Notes: a model not told the origin generated them from the letters alone. 64,000 nt of DNA from Otatea glauca (GCA_036346275.1 CM070730.1:6820309-6884308); one strand, 5' to 3'. Counted from the first letter of the stretch, positions 1 through 11,285 are shown. Translations and numbers: made by a program.

Positions 1-259
1 TTGTCACCTACTCCTTTTAAGTTCCCCACCCGTCCACCCTCACACTTCTTCTACCTCTTTCCCATAAAATTATTAGTAATCCTTCAAACCAAAAGCCACC
101 TAGCACAGAGCAAGCAAAGGAAGAAAGCAAGAGAGGGAGAGAGCAAAAAGAAACAAGCAAAGCAAGGAGCAACTGCTCACTCAAGCATTCCAGCATCTGG
201 TCTCCATTGTTCCATTGTCCTGCACTCCTGTGCAAGAATTCTCGCCTGCTCGCTTGGTG

Positions 260-1309
260 ATGGATCGGCACACTTGCAAGCTCTGCTTCCGGCGATTTCA
301 CAATGGCCGTGCGCTGGGCGGTCACATGCGCTCCCATGTCATGGCTGCTGCCGCCGCTGCCGCGTACTCGCCGCCGCCTCCGCAGCAGCAGTCGCCGCCA
401 CTATCCTTTGCATCTACCTCGTCGACCGAGATGGATGGGAAGCCAGCGCAGCAGAAACCACTGTCCTACGTCTTGCGCGAGAACCCCAAGAAAAGTTACA
501 AGGTAGGCGCCACTGAATTCTCCGGCGGGTGCGGCGGTGGGGTGGCCGGCGGCGAGTCATCGGTCGTGCAGGACGGCGAGAGCGACACGGAGTCCCCGCC
601 CGGTGGTGCGGGGTTCGCCGTGAGCCGCCGGCGCTCGAAGCGGGCGCGCCGGCGCACGCCACTGTCTGTGCCGGATCCCGAGCCGGTGAGCAGCATCTCC
701 GACGCGACGCCGGAGCAGGACGTGGCCATGTCCCTCGTGATGCTATCTCGGGACTCGTGGACGCGGTCCAGAACCCAGCCCGAGCCCCACTGGGCCTGGG
801 CGATCTCGGAAGCCGAGCAAAACAACGACAACGACAACGTGTTCGACGAGGACGAGGACGACCGTGCCGTGACCGGCGAGGAATACGAGGAGTACTACGG
901 CGAGGCGATGGCCGCGCGCCCCCGTAGCAGGTATCAGTGCGGCGCATGCAAGAAGGTGTTCCGGTCGTACCAGGCGCTCGGCGGCCACCGCGCCAGCCTC
1001 AAGAAAGGCAAGGGCGGCTGCGTGCCACCGCCACGTCTGGCGCCGGCCAAGGCCGACCGCGCCAACGCCCCTGTCATCCACGAGTGCCCGTTCTGCTTCC
1101 GCGTCTTCGACTCCGGCCAGGCCCTGGGCGGGCACAAGCGCGCGCACATGTCGTCCGGTGGCGCCCTCGCCCTGCCGACCCCATCGCCGTCCCCAGCAAA
1201 ATTCAGCGACAGCTTCGGGTCCTTCGATCTCAACGTGCCGGCAGCAACGGACGACGACTTCGAGCTCTCCGCCGTGTACGACGCAGAGTTCGGCAGCACC
1301 AGACAGTAA
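260..1309 (+). CDS. ZAT-like C2H2 zinc-finger transcriptional repressor
   Basis: Single-exon gene, 349 aa from the ATG at 260. That start sits just before the first finger; an in-frame ATG at 215 would add 15 residues. Finger 1 is C6-C9-H22-H26 with a GRALGGH core. Finger 2 starts at C227/C230 with QALGGH (H243), but position 247, where the last His is expected, is Leu, with a Cys at 254. Finger 3 is C276-C279-H292-H296 with QALGGH. QALGGH fingers are the hallmark of plant ZAT-type DNA-binding proteins. A basic RRRSKRARRR stretch (about 121-132) looks like a nuclear signal, DVAMSLVMLSRD (about 154-165) resembles the L-box, an acidic Asn/Asp/Glu tract follows, and DLNVP at 323-327 is a C-terminal EAR repression motif. 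Together these indicate a nuclear repressor, often stress-related in this family (family knowledge). Bases 1-259 are a purine-rich leader and proximal promoter. Confidence 0.93.
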   Translation: MDRHTCKLCFRRFHNGRALGGHMRSHVMAAAAAAAYSPPPPQQQSPPLSFASTSSTEMDGKPAQQKPLSYVLRENPKKSYKVGATEFSGGCGGGVAGGESSVVQDGESDTESPPGGAGFAVSRRRSKRARRRTPLSVPDPEPVSSISDATPEQDVAMSLVMLSRDSWTRSRTQPEPHWAWAISEAEQNNDNDNVFDEDEDDRAVTGEEYEEYYGEAMAARPRSRYQCGACKKVFRSYQALGGHRASLKKGKGGCVPPPRLAPAKADRANAPVIHECPFCFRVFDSGQALGGHKRAHMSSGGALALPTPSPSPAKFSDSFGSFDLNVPAATDDDFELSAVYDAEFGSTRQ

Positions 1310-2576
1310 GATCGACTGATCTAATGTCCATTACCCATATCAGCTCCAGATGTACTTGGACAAGTTCAAGAATCGGCAGCCCAACTGCTGCATGCAAGGA
1401 TGGCTTCGAGGTAAGGGCTCTGCATCAATCAATGCAAGAACCAGATGGAGAACAGTTTAGCGAAAAAAACAAATCTTTTGCTTAATTTTTCAGCTACTAT
1501 TATTGTGAATGTTAGAACTGAATCAGTTGGACAGCAGAATTCATTTCTGGCTTACTGTACCTAAATCAAATCAAATTGATTTATCACTTCAACCCTCTCA
1601 TTGAACTCTGCATTTATTCATTTCTTAACCCGTCCCATTAATCTTTGCTTCGTTGAACCAGTAACTTATTACATACCCTTGTGAAACTGACAATACTTGG
1701 CTCCTCGAATTTGCTTGGATTAAAAGGTCTTCGAAGAGTAACAAACCCAATGTTCATAGCCTAATTCTCGCTAGTTTTTTTCCTCTCCTTTGCCGGGCCT
1801 TCCAGCTGTTGGCCGCACTGTCCTTTGCCAAATAATACTGGCACATCCATCACACGACTCATACGGTCATACCACACCATCTTGTTCAGTAGTGATCACA
1901 AAGTCATGGACCGTGTTCACTTCACTTTTATTATGCTTAATTGCATCTTGGCTGTGGCTGCGAGCAGTAGCTGCTCTCCAGCTGCAGCAGTTGGCCCCAC
2001 CGAGACAGAGAGGAACAGCCAGTTTAGCTTAGATGAGCTTCTTTCCTCTGCTTCTCTGATGCAGAGCAGCAGCTGTTTCTGTTGGCTTCGCAGCAAAAAG
2101 GCTCCTGCTGCTGCTCGACTGCTCGCACTAGTACTTGTTCGTTTCCTCCTCTTTTACTAACCTTTTGTTCGTGTGCCCCACACGGCACGGGTCAGGCTGC
2201 ACGTGGGCCATGGAAGCAGGGGCCCGCATGGCAGTAGCAGTGCTGGTGCTATCTGTGGACTCGATAGCCGGTACGCGTGCGAGCCTGTACGAGTCTGCGC
2301 TAACTGCTCGCCGTCGCTTCCTGTCCCGCCTTGGCCGTTGGCTCGCAACGCTTATGGTGCCTAGCGGCCAGATTTGTACCTTTTGCCTTGGCCTTCTCTC
2401 CTCCCAGTCTCACCCTTTTCCTAGTTGACAAATTAGGAACTTACTAGGTAAGAACTTACCTCCGTTTCTCTTCCCATGCACATCAGCACATGGAGATGGA
2501 TGCATGGATTGATCAGCGATGTACAATGTACATGCACGGTGTAGTGAGTTGACGTCGCTGCCGCGTGAACCATATA
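1310..2576. other. 3' flank of the zinc-finger gene, no gene recognised
   Basis: This stretch holds the 3' untranslated region and downstream spacer of the ZAT-like gene. Open frames here are short and show no recognisable domain or coding bias. A TG/CAG-rich patch at about 1960-2120 is low-complexity and overlaps short ORFs that I do not believe are genes. Confidence 0.6.
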
Positions 2577-2862
2577 GGGTGTGTTTGGTTGCCTTTATGG
2601 TGTTTGAATCGCATGAGTGGATACAACTGTATCTGTTAGACACGTGTTTAGTTTCTTGTTCATCCGGGTCTGGTGGATGCAATTGCACCCACTCATGCAG
2701 GATGAAGGAAACATAAAAATTGGGCTTCTCTCCAATACAGGCTCGTGAGATGCATAAACAAGCAACCAAACAACTCAACTTGCATCCACTCATGCAGTCT
2801 AATGCTAGCCTGGATGACTCATACGGGATAGACTAGGATGGTGCAGGCAACTAAACACACTC
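2577..2862. mobile_element. MITE with GTGTGTTTGGTTGCC-type terminal inverted repeats
   Basis: The left end reads GGGTGTGTTTGGTTGCC and the right end, on the other strand, GAGTGTGTTTAGTTGCC, so the 286-bp segment has imperfect 17-bp terminal inverted repeats. The interior has no coding potential. I could not see a clean target-site duplication (ata on the left, gta on the right), so the superfamily is left open; ends of this kind are common in grass DNA transposons. Confidence 0.75.
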
Positions 2863-3146
2863 GTAGTCACTCTGGTCTGCTATATTTATCCATAGTCTCG
2901 AAAGTATCTATATTAATTTGTTCGTTGAGGAGATCTAAAGTATAGTTTTGTAAAATTTTCTCTCTGTCTCTGCTTAAATGTTTTGGAAGATGTTAAATGA
3001 TTACATTATGTAATTTGATGGAAGTATGTATGGTCTTATTTTATTAATTATTTTTTAGATTTAGTGCTTCTTTGGTTTGAACATATGTTGGGTTGTGGAC
3101 AAATATAACGAAATGGATGGAGTACATCTCAATGGAGCGATCACTG

Positions 3147-4385
3147 TTATGGCAATGAAGCCAAACAATAGGTATGAGATACCCTTTCTCTTTTGGGGAC
3201 ACTAACGTGAAGGAGCTGAAGAAATACCAAATTACTAGAGAGAGCTATTGAGTAAAAACGAGATATACGTCTCTCACATTGCCCCTTAGGGTTCTTTATA
3301 TAGAGGTGGATGATGGCTATTTTTCATCCTACCTCCAATCTCTACTACTTTTAATTACGACTTAGTGGTAGCGGTCCGTTCTCCATACCCTCTTTTTCCT
3401 TCTATTCGCTCAGCCTGCCCCACCCCCTTTCCTTCTATTCACTCAGCCTTTCCTTCTCGCTCAGCCTTTCCTTTTGTTCGCTCAGCCCGCCCCCACCCGA
3501 TCCGGATTCCCTCTATTTTATGAAAATATTACTGATCACATCTCCTTAAAATAGAAGGATTTTATTCATATCTCTTATAAATGAAAGAGTTTCCTCATCA
3601 TATCCCGCTTGGATGGAATGACATACTCACCATATCCCATAACATGAAAATTATATTTTATTGTATCTCATTCGGATAGAAATACAGAGATTAAAAAGCA
3701 AGAATTATATAATCAAATCACGTGCCAATCCCGGAGATCACAAGGCAACGTATCATAGAGGCTGAGCACTCACACGCCTAGCTACCCTCTCTTCTACCTA
3801 TAAAAAGCCACCTTCATCCCATCATAGATGACATACGAAGAGATAGGAGAGGAAGTCTCATACACACAGGAGAAAGAGATAAAAAAATCAATACAAAAGA
3901 TTCAAGGGGGCGCAAGAAACGATATTGAAGGAGGTCTCTTTTTTTAAGACAGTTAAAGCTGTGATTAAATTATGAGGATAGAAAACAAAGTTTAAAGTTA
4001 CAAGGTGCAGAAGACTGCACTCGAGACAAAAGGGGAGGAGAAAAAAAAAGAAAAAGACCAAATTCTTTAAAATTGTCGTTGTGCTATCATGTTGAGGCTT
4101 TTTAAAATTATACTAGCATAAATGATTAACTGATAATTTGAAGCACTCTTAAGTAGCTAACAAGTTCACTTTATACATGTCTTTCTCATCAACCAACTTG
4201 GCTGTTGTTTTGAAAAACTTTTCTTAATAAAGTTGTTTGAGAATTTTCGTAGCAACGCACGGGCACTTAACTAGTAATTATAAAAATATAAGGATAAATT
4301 AGTACATCGTTTTAGTAGTTTACTCATGAACTTGCCTTAAAACTCACAGCACATTTCTAATAGCATGTACACACTACCTTGTCTT
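3147..4385 (+). repeat. Direct repeat copy A, interrupted by a Helitron
   Basis: The parts 3147-3338 and about 4275-4385 align in order with copy B (about 4750-4988 plus 7212-7282). Shared landmarks are GAAATACCAAA, the AGAGAGAGCTA..GAGTAAAAAC block, a CTATATAGAGGTG-type TATA-containing stretch, and the right-hand block TTGCCTTAAAACTCACA followed by GTACACAC. The element in the gap is the Helitron at 3339-4274. The start TGTTATGG at 3147 is consistent with an LTR start, so the two copies may be short LTRs around a GC-rich 380-bp interior, but PBS and PPT are not clear. Confidence 0.7.
3339..4274 (+). mobile_element. Non-autonomous Helitron 1
   Basis: The 5' end reads TCTCTACTACTTTTAATTAC after an A, and the 3' end reads CGCACGGGCACTTAACTAG followed by T. 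TC at the 5' end, CTAG at the 3' end and insertion between A and T are the Helitron signature; the CGCACGGGC block before CTAG is common in grass Helitrons. Removing the element rejoins direct repeat copy A. The 936-bp interior has no Rep/helicase. It contains a TATA-like stretch near 3799 and, at 3934-4080, a T-run-led segment sharing a short GTGCAG-GACTGCAC motif with the LINE tail at 17965. Confidence 0.75.
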
Positions 4386-4749
4386 TGGAGCTGCGGAGCT
4401 GAACGAGGACAGCGCCAGAGCCAGGCAACGCGAAGGATGTCGAGACGGATGCAACGCCAGACAGACGACGACAGGACGGAGGTCGAGCTGGATGACACGT
4501 GAAGCTCAATCACGACGGATGCGACGCGATGGACGTCGACGCAGCAAGTCGACGAAGCCAGACGAGCCTGATGGAGCTGTACGCGACCGGACCAAGGTCG
4601 ATGACTCGACGGGCGGAGCTAGACGAGCCTGATGCCGCGATGAAAGCTCCATACGCAACAAAGCTTGTGCGCTACTCTCCGGTAGCGGTGCTCTCCTTCA
4701 CATCCTCTTCCACGAGCAGCTTTTCGCGCAGTTCTCGCGGACAACGCCA
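4386..4749. other. GC-rich spacer between the direct repeat copies
   Basis: GC-rich segment full of GACGA/CGACG words, unlike the AT-rich sequence around it. Short open frames exist (for example 4499-4771, +), but no domain is recognisable and the composition is repetitive. It may be the interior of a short LTR-type element bounded by repeats A and B, or a captured gene fragment. Confidence 0.5.
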
Positions 4750-7282
4750 ATTATTAGAGCAAGGAAGCTAAACAATGCAATGGATATGAGAATATATACT
4801 ATCTCTTTTAGAGAGACATATGGAGAACCTAAAGAAATACCAAACTACTATAGAGAGAGCTAGTGAGTAAAAACAAATATTTGTCACGCACATGCTTCCA
4901 GCTTGGGCTCTATATAGAGGTGAAGGATGCTTTTTTTTATCCTACACCCTAGTTAATAACTACAATAAAGTGATGGTAAATTTGTATATCTATTATATAT
5001 TAAAAGCTTGTGAGAGTTGCTAAGAAAAAAGAGAAATATGCTAGAAATTCTCACAAAAAAATAAAACATCTGGCTCTTAATTTGGTGGACCCTAATTATA
5101 ACCGCCATCAAATATTTATAACAGAAAATAAACTTTGTCATGTTTGACGATGGTAGCACATAGGAAGCCATGTGCACGTCTTCAAGTTTGACAACGAGAT
5201 GAACCTCATCGAGGTCGGCAATGACATCGAGTTCTTTGCACAAGTATTTTTACAGCATGGTATATGTTATTGTTTCATAATCTGGGGCCCTCAACATGTC
5301 AAGAATCATAAAAAAGGGCCCGGAGATAGCGGGCTGGGACTTGCAACAAGTGAGCATGCATGGTGCTATTGGCTCAGAACTTCAATTTTTTTTCCCGTTT
5401 TAGGCACACAACAAAAATATCCATCATGCGCAACATAATATCTACATGTGTTCTACATCATTTGTAGTACTACCACACCTGTTTTCTTACCTCCTTGAAA
5501 CGTGATCGAGGTTTTGATTTTCATACGTTTATGTTGATATTGTTATACAGGTGCAGCTCGGGCTAAGCTCATTCGCAGGACGACCCTAAGAGGATGCAAT
5601 CTCAATCGTAGATCTACTTGAAAAGGCTCTAAGTAACGTCCCTCGATGGCTTCAGAAACGAAGTCCCCTTAAACTTGGGGTAATTGACTAATTTGCACTG
5701 ATTGAAGTCTATCACTCGAAAGAATGTTGCTCTGTTTATTAATTGTCCAATACAAATCAGTCCATGAATTACTCATTTTGGCTTGTTTCGCGTACCTACA
5801 TCCAAACTAAAAATAAGCCTTATGAACCAGCACAAATTTGGTTCTTTTTGTAAGTCTCACACTGTTTAAATTACCGAACGAATATCACAAAACAGTTGGG
5901 CTCAGAATAAAACCCATACATACCTAAATATTGGAATAAAAATTAGATTAAGATTAGTAGTTGGATTTGTATGCGGATTCTAACCTAAAACTAATATTTG
6001 AAATTCAATAAAAAATAACGATAAAATTTAATATAAATTCATAATGAAAAATAAAAGGAATTAGTAATGTGATTTTCATACCAAAATCTGAAATAAAAAT
6101 TAGATGAAATTAGCAATTGATTTGTATACGATTTACAATACTAAACTGAAATTCGAAATTAAATAAGAATAACAAAATTCGAATGAAATAAAGGAAAATA
6201 GAAATTTGATTTTCATACAAAATCTGAATGAAAACCCCACATATATGAAATTCAGATTAAAAATTATGTAAAAATTAGCAGTTAGATTTGTATAGGAATC
6301 CTAACCTATATTAAAGAAAATTATAAGAAAAATTGCATGTCAAGTATAATAAAAAATTTTAGTCCATGTCATGTACAATAAAAAACATATATTCAAAATT
6401 AAATAAAAATAAATTTAAATTGAGAGAAAGAATCCATGTCAAATACAGTAAAAAACAATATATGTTCGAGATAAAAATTAGCAACTGGATTTATGTACAA
6501 ATTACAAACTAAAATTGAAAAGAAAATCCATAAAAAGGATAGTCCAAAAAAATATGTATATTCAGAATAAAAATCAAAGGAAATGAGCGATTGTTTTCTT
6601 ATTTCATACTAAGTGAAAAGTAAAAAAAATTGTTTTATTTAGAATTAAAATTATATAAATATTCTAATTCAAGAGAAAAATAAAATAAGGTAAGGAATTT
6701 GATTGCATATATACAAATTAGGAATCAAAATTTATTATGTAATAAAGTCTATGACATGTAGTTTACAATTGCTAAGAAAGAAGAGAATATGCTAGCAATT
6801 CTCACAAAAAGAAAACATTCTGGTCCTTTATTTTTTGCATCTTCATTTATACCTATTCACTCGACTATATCGGTATAAACTATGTAATGCACATTATCAA
6901 TATATAGTATATACAACTATTGCAATAATGAAAGAACTAGATGATACTGATATAAGTGGAAAATATTATATTATACTATGTTTATTGTTTTGTTATGCAA
7001 ATATTTGAGAAAGAAAATTTCGTCACATGTGAAAAGTATTGGGAAACACAGTGAGCAGTTTTTTCTCTTATAATATATAATAGTAAAATATCACAATTAA
7101 ATTCTGCAACCATCTATTTTCTAAAAAGAAAAATCATATACATATATTGCCAAGTTATTTAAAAATGCTTTAAAGATGATACCCGTGCAAGTGTGTCGGC
7201 CACCTTACTAGTTCATTGGTGAGTTTGCCTTAAAACTCACATTATATTTCTAGCAACCCGTACACACACTAATTAACTTGCC
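4750..7282 (+). repeat. Direct repeat copy B, interrupted by a second Helitron
   Basis: The parts about 4750-4988 and 7212-7282 match copy A in the same order and orientation. Copy B begins around TTATTAGAGCAAGGAAGC and resumes after the insertion with TTCATTGGTGAGTTTGCC. The interruption at 4989-7211 is a different Helitron at a different position in the repeat, so the two Helitrons inserted independently. Confidence 0.7.
4989..7211 (+). mobile_element. Non-autonomous Helitron 2
   Basis: The 5' end TCTATTATATATTAAAAGCT follows an A and matches the usual grass Helitron start. The 3' end reads GGCCACCTTACTAG followed by T, preceded by a degenerate hairpin (ACCCGTGC ... GTGTCGG). The A/T target is preserved and deletion rejoins repeat copy B. 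The interior is extremely AT-rich with no Rep/helicase. The 5' subterminal block (TTGCTAAGAAA..AGAATATGCTAG..ATTCTCACAAAAA) occurs at about 5018 and again at about 6770, suggesting a second, nested or tandem copy sharing the same 3' end. Confidence 0.75.
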
Positions 7283-7608
7283 CTTAACCTTGTTCTAAAA
7301 TTCATTTGTCGACACTTCTGACGGCCCAACGAAGATCGAGCACTCCCACATCAATCACTTTGTTTTGGTGCACCGCTTCCGGTGCCCGGGTGGGCGCAGC
7401 GAAGCTTGTGACACACGTTTGACCCCTACGAGTTTAGGCCTAAATAAGGGACTTCTAGCTTGGCTCACACGTACGTACAGTCATGGTCTCACGGTGACCC
7501 AGGGCCAGGATGCCATTGCCACCGTGGCACTGGGCCCACCGAGCAGTGGCAGGTTGGACCAGCATGAGGTGGCCCCGGCCTTCTTTGCATTCCTTAATTC
7601 GGTACCAC
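7283..7608. other. Single-copy-like spacer
   Basis: Moderately GC-rich sequence between the repeat copy B and the CACTA element. The open frame at 7365-7667 has no recognisable domain and runs into the CACTA end, so I do not call it a gene. Confidence 0.5.
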
Positions 7609-7620
7609 CACTACTACAGG

Positions 7621-8080
7621 ATTGTACATCAGAATCGGTTCTTTTTTGTCATTACAATCGGTTCTAATAGCGATACGAAGTCTTTAGATAGTGATGAAGA
7701 TGAGCTATCACAGTCGGTTTTGGCCCGATTGTGATAAATCCTCATCAGAATCGGTTTTTATATAGAACCGATTCTGATGACCATATCATCACAATCGGTT
7801 CTTTCAAAGAACCGATTCTGATGATCCCTCATCAGAATTGGTTTTTATGTAAAACCGATTCTGATGACAATATCGTCACAATCGATTCCCTAAAAGAACC
7901 GATTGTGATGATATCTCATCAAAATCGGTTCTTTTAAGAAACCGATTCTGATGACTCTATCATCATAATCGGTTTTTTCAAAGAACCAGTCATCAGAATC
8001 AGTTCTTTTATGGAACCGATTGTGATGACATCATTATCACAATCGGTTCCACGTAAGAACCGATTCTGATGACTGTCATA
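7621..8080. repeat. CACTA left subterminal inverted-repeat array
   Basis: About eight palindromic units of the form ATCAGAATCGGTT..AACCGATTCTGATGA alternate with TCACAATCGGTT variants. Each unit can fold on itself. The same words recur in the right subterminal region at 12310-12826, which supports assigning both to one element. Confidence 0.8.
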
Positions 8081-8153
8081 GGGGTCTGCCATTTTTGCAT
8101 ATTCTCCAAAATAGCACAGATTAACAGTTTGCACATATATATATATATATATA

Positions 8154-8530
8154 GGAAAATGATTCCATACTCCTGGGTGTACGTACTCCCACCTCTAGTA
8201 TACCGTTTAAATGATGTTGTTATACCTCTTTATCCTTTTGAGTATACTCTAATACTGATTATAAGATACTCTAAAGTGAGTTCCATGAAAAATTTCATTA
8301 AAGTCCACCATTTATAGCATAATTTGTTTATATATTTGTTTTACATATAGAAAAGGGTATATAGCAAAAAAATAAAGTGCTCTGATGAATTTTTTTCAAC
8401 CATGTTGCATTGGAGTATATTAGAATTATTATTGGAGTATACCGAAAGTGATAAAGGTGTATAAAGCATTCATTTGAGTGGTATATTAGATGTGGGAGTA
8501 TGTACTCCTGGGAGTACGGAAAAGGCTTCC
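8154..8530 (+). mobile_element. Micron-like MITE flanked by TA microsatellites, copy 1
   Basis: The 377-bp core starts GGAAAATGATTCCATACTCC and ends AGTACGGAAAAGGCTTCC. The ends are inverted repeats built from TACTCC/GGAGTA words. It sits directly between two (TA)n tracts (about 8134-8153 and 8531-8556). A second copy in opposite orientation lies at 49678-50053, also between TA tracts. A TA-microsatellite-associated MITE called Micron is known from rice; the family assignment here rests on architecture only. The open frame across the copy is non-coding in my reading. Confidence 0.75.
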
Positions 8531-9313
8531 TATATATATATATATATATATATATCATATTCGCAATACAGAATACAGAATGCATATATCACATTCACAG
8601 AACACGAACACTTTAATTGTAACACATATATGTCATAGTCGTTCACAATATAAAATACAAATATGCTTAACAATCAGTACACATGTACATATATCACATT
8701 GACATATATAATTAATATTATTTACATATGGCCTAGTAGGAGCAAGATAATGGCTTTTACTCATCGCTGACATGCTAATTCTGCATGTTTGTGCTTTTGT
8801 GTTGGAAGATCACTGAGCTGTGCATTAGCAATGCAGTTTACAGAGTAAACCCCAAACATGTTGAAACAAGACTACAAAAACTATGAGCCGAATGGTTAGT
8901 GAACAAACAAAAAGGCAATATTGATTCAACTATAAGCTGTAGTAGTCAATATTGATTTTGAAATTAGACATTGAAGTTTACAACTTAATATGTGGCTTCA
9001 GAATTTGCACATGGCCTTTACAAAAAATAGCAAATCTAATAAGCATTGCATTCATTATAGTGCATAAATAAACTCAGGGGATCCTTCCTTGCTTCTTTGT
9101 TTTTTTGGAAAAGTCAGCTGACTACTTCCATCTGATCCAGCCTGACGCCAGCTTTTTGATGAATCCCTGGTGTATAGCTGCATGTGCCATGTGTCATGAA
9201 TCATGCAAGCTAAAGACACAAGATGGCATTCATGTCTACCATGACACTCTAACCAGGTATATTTGTCCTTCAAGGATCTTTTGATATTTTCATAACCCAC
9301 CGTATAATTAGTA

Positions 9314-9569
9314 CTCCCTCTGGTCGCAAATAGTTGTCATTTTGGACATCGACACGGTCTCCAAAATACAGCTTTGACCACTAATTTCTATTATAATATA
9401 TTTATAAAACCCAATAAAATTATAATACTATGAAAGTACTTTTTGAGACAAATCTACAAATGATTTTCATATATCCAATTTAGATATTTAAAAAGGTATT
9501 GACAGTCAAAATTTCGAAAGTTTGACTGTACCTATATCCAAAACGACAACCATTTGTGACTCGAGGGAG
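9314..9569 (+). mobile_element. Stowaway MITE, intact reference copy
   Basis: Starts CTCCCTCTGGTCGCAAATAG and ends GTGACTCGAGGGAG, with TA on both sides (9312-9313 and 9570-9571). CTCCCTC termini plus a TA duplication define Stowaway (Tc1/mariner-type) MITEs. At 256 bp it is the least damaged of four copies in the window (others: 22448-22664 plus 28045-28085; 59036-59081 plus about 60569-60783; 61197-61457 on the minus strand). Confidence 0.9.
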
Positions 9570-9673
9570 TAGCAACAAGTTTTGATTATTTCATAGCGGA
9601 TTGAGCTTGGTTACATAATGCAAGATGCAATGTATAACAAAACATTCCAGCAAGTATAGTCAAGGATCGCCCA

Positions 9674-9805
9674 TCTCTAAATCTCCATTTGTGGGTCCTA
9701 GTTGACTATGATGATTTATAAATATTCATGCGTAAATCATACATAATGATCAAAATACTTTCAACTAAAAATTATAAATCGTGCTGTGCACGAAAATTTA
9801 TCTAG
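9674..9805 (+). mobile_element. Possible mini-Helitron of 132 bp
   Basis: Begins TCTCTAAATCTCC after an A. Ends with a hairpin (TCGTGC TGT GCACGA), a short AT spacer and CTAG followed by T. The hairpin about 11 bases before CTAG and the A/T target fit a Helitron 3' end. The 5' end is a guess from the TC dinucleotide, so the length may be wrong. Confidence 0.4.
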
Positions 9806-10916
9806 TATTAATTCATAGTGAAGTATTCAAAATATGCAAATTGAACAAAATCTCAAGTCATCCGGCTAATACACATAAGGTTAAATGATTTACAATTTTC
9901 AATTCACTACTATGACTCTTTTGATCTACTACGCTACTAACATAGCCATTTGCTGGACAAAACATTTCGCTTTATTGGATGCTATAATTATAATGGATTA
10001 ATCAGCTTCCAGAAAAGAACTCACGGTCAACAACTTGCTGAACCCAACAAATTAATATGACCATATGAGATGACTTCAAAACATTCCTGAATCTTATAGC
10101 GCATAAAAGCTATCACTCCAAAATTACTGGTTCAGCCATACAACAATTATCACTTCTATCTCTTGATACGTCTATAGAAGCAATATATTCTACTTTTGTT
10201 CCTACAGTAGGAACTTGAGTCCCTTGCCTGTTAGTATCAAGGGAAGCATATGATATGTAGCAGGTTCGTTCAGCAACATTGCAAATTATATTACAAGTAA
10301 AATTAAAATCTATACGTGTTGCTCCTAGCAGTTATGTTCAACAAATATGTAATGTTTAAAACATAAACCTTCTTTGTTCTCCTCATTTTTCTTCCACTTA
10401 ACTTGTAGCATGCTAATAGTGGGCTGAATTACTGACTTAAGGAAATGACACAAGCAGCAGTTGTGCGGAGGCAATGGATATTAGTTAAAGCCGTTAATGT
10501 GATCAGGCATCGAAGATTTAAGCAAGCACACACTAAGCTAGATTTATGAAGCCCAAACTTGGGAAACCATATGCGCATCCCCACTAACCGCAAACAACTC
10601 TCACTTGTATTTCTCTTGCCCAAGTCACTGCCCCTGCTAACCAGCTGTGGGCAAAACGGAAGAAAACTGAGGACTAGGGAGAGAAGAATGCTCATGCTTG
10701 AGCGTTGCTCATTAGTCTATATCCATCAAGTGTAGTACCAGTACATTTGAAAATACTATTATTCGTTAGAATAATTTAAATAATTAATCAAATAAAGTGC
10801 AAGATATACTATCCTTTCACAAGTTAAACTCCCCTAAAATTAAGATACATAATAGAGAAGCAATTTGAACTATTTTTACATTACCTTTTGAAGTCAAAAG
10901 TTGCAAAATCAACCAA

Positions 10917-11285
10917 TTTGGCGATGGGGCGGGGTGGCGGGCAGAGGGCATCGGAGCGCCGGAGCGGGCGGTCAAGGCCGGGCGGGCGCGGGCATCGGGC
11001 GGGCAGCGGAGTGGCGGTCGTCGGGGCGGTGGGTGGAGCGGGCGGCGCGTCGGGCGGCTGGGTGTCGGAGCGGGCGTCGGGCGGGCGTGGCGTCGAGCGT
11101 GGCAGGCGGCGAGCGGCGGAGCGGCGACGCGCAGTATGGGTCAAGGCCGGAGCGGGTATCGGGCGGGCGGCGAGCGTCAGGGCCACGACGAGATGGGGCG
11201 GCGGAGCGACGATGCATCGGGGCGACAGGGCAACAGGGCGAAGCGGCGGCGCGTCGGGCTCGACGTTAGGAGCTAGGGTTAACTA
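10917..11285. other. GC-rich GGGCGGGCG block inside the CACTA element
   Basis: Strong G-over-C skew and repeated CGGGCGG/GGAGCGG words give open frames in several phases on both strands (for example 10888-11286, +). The predicted peptides are Arg/Gly/Ala-rich with no domain. This is a composition effect, possibly a captured GC-rich exon or CpG-rich promoter fragment. I do not call a gene. Confidence 0.55.

Noticed and set aside
4499..4771. 90-codon frame in the GC-rich spacer as a gene
   Set aside because: Composition is repetitive (GACGA/CGACG) and no domain or gene structure is visible.
7621..8080. Evenly spaced palindromic repeats resembling a CRISPR or operator array
   Set aside because: They are the subterminal repeats of a CACTA element, with exact termini and a CAC target duplication at the element's ends.
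8069..8317. Frame whose peptide recurs at 49890-50090 on the other strand, suggesting a conserved protein
   Set aside because: Both lie within copies of the same non-coding MITE, so the shared peptide reflects shared DNA.
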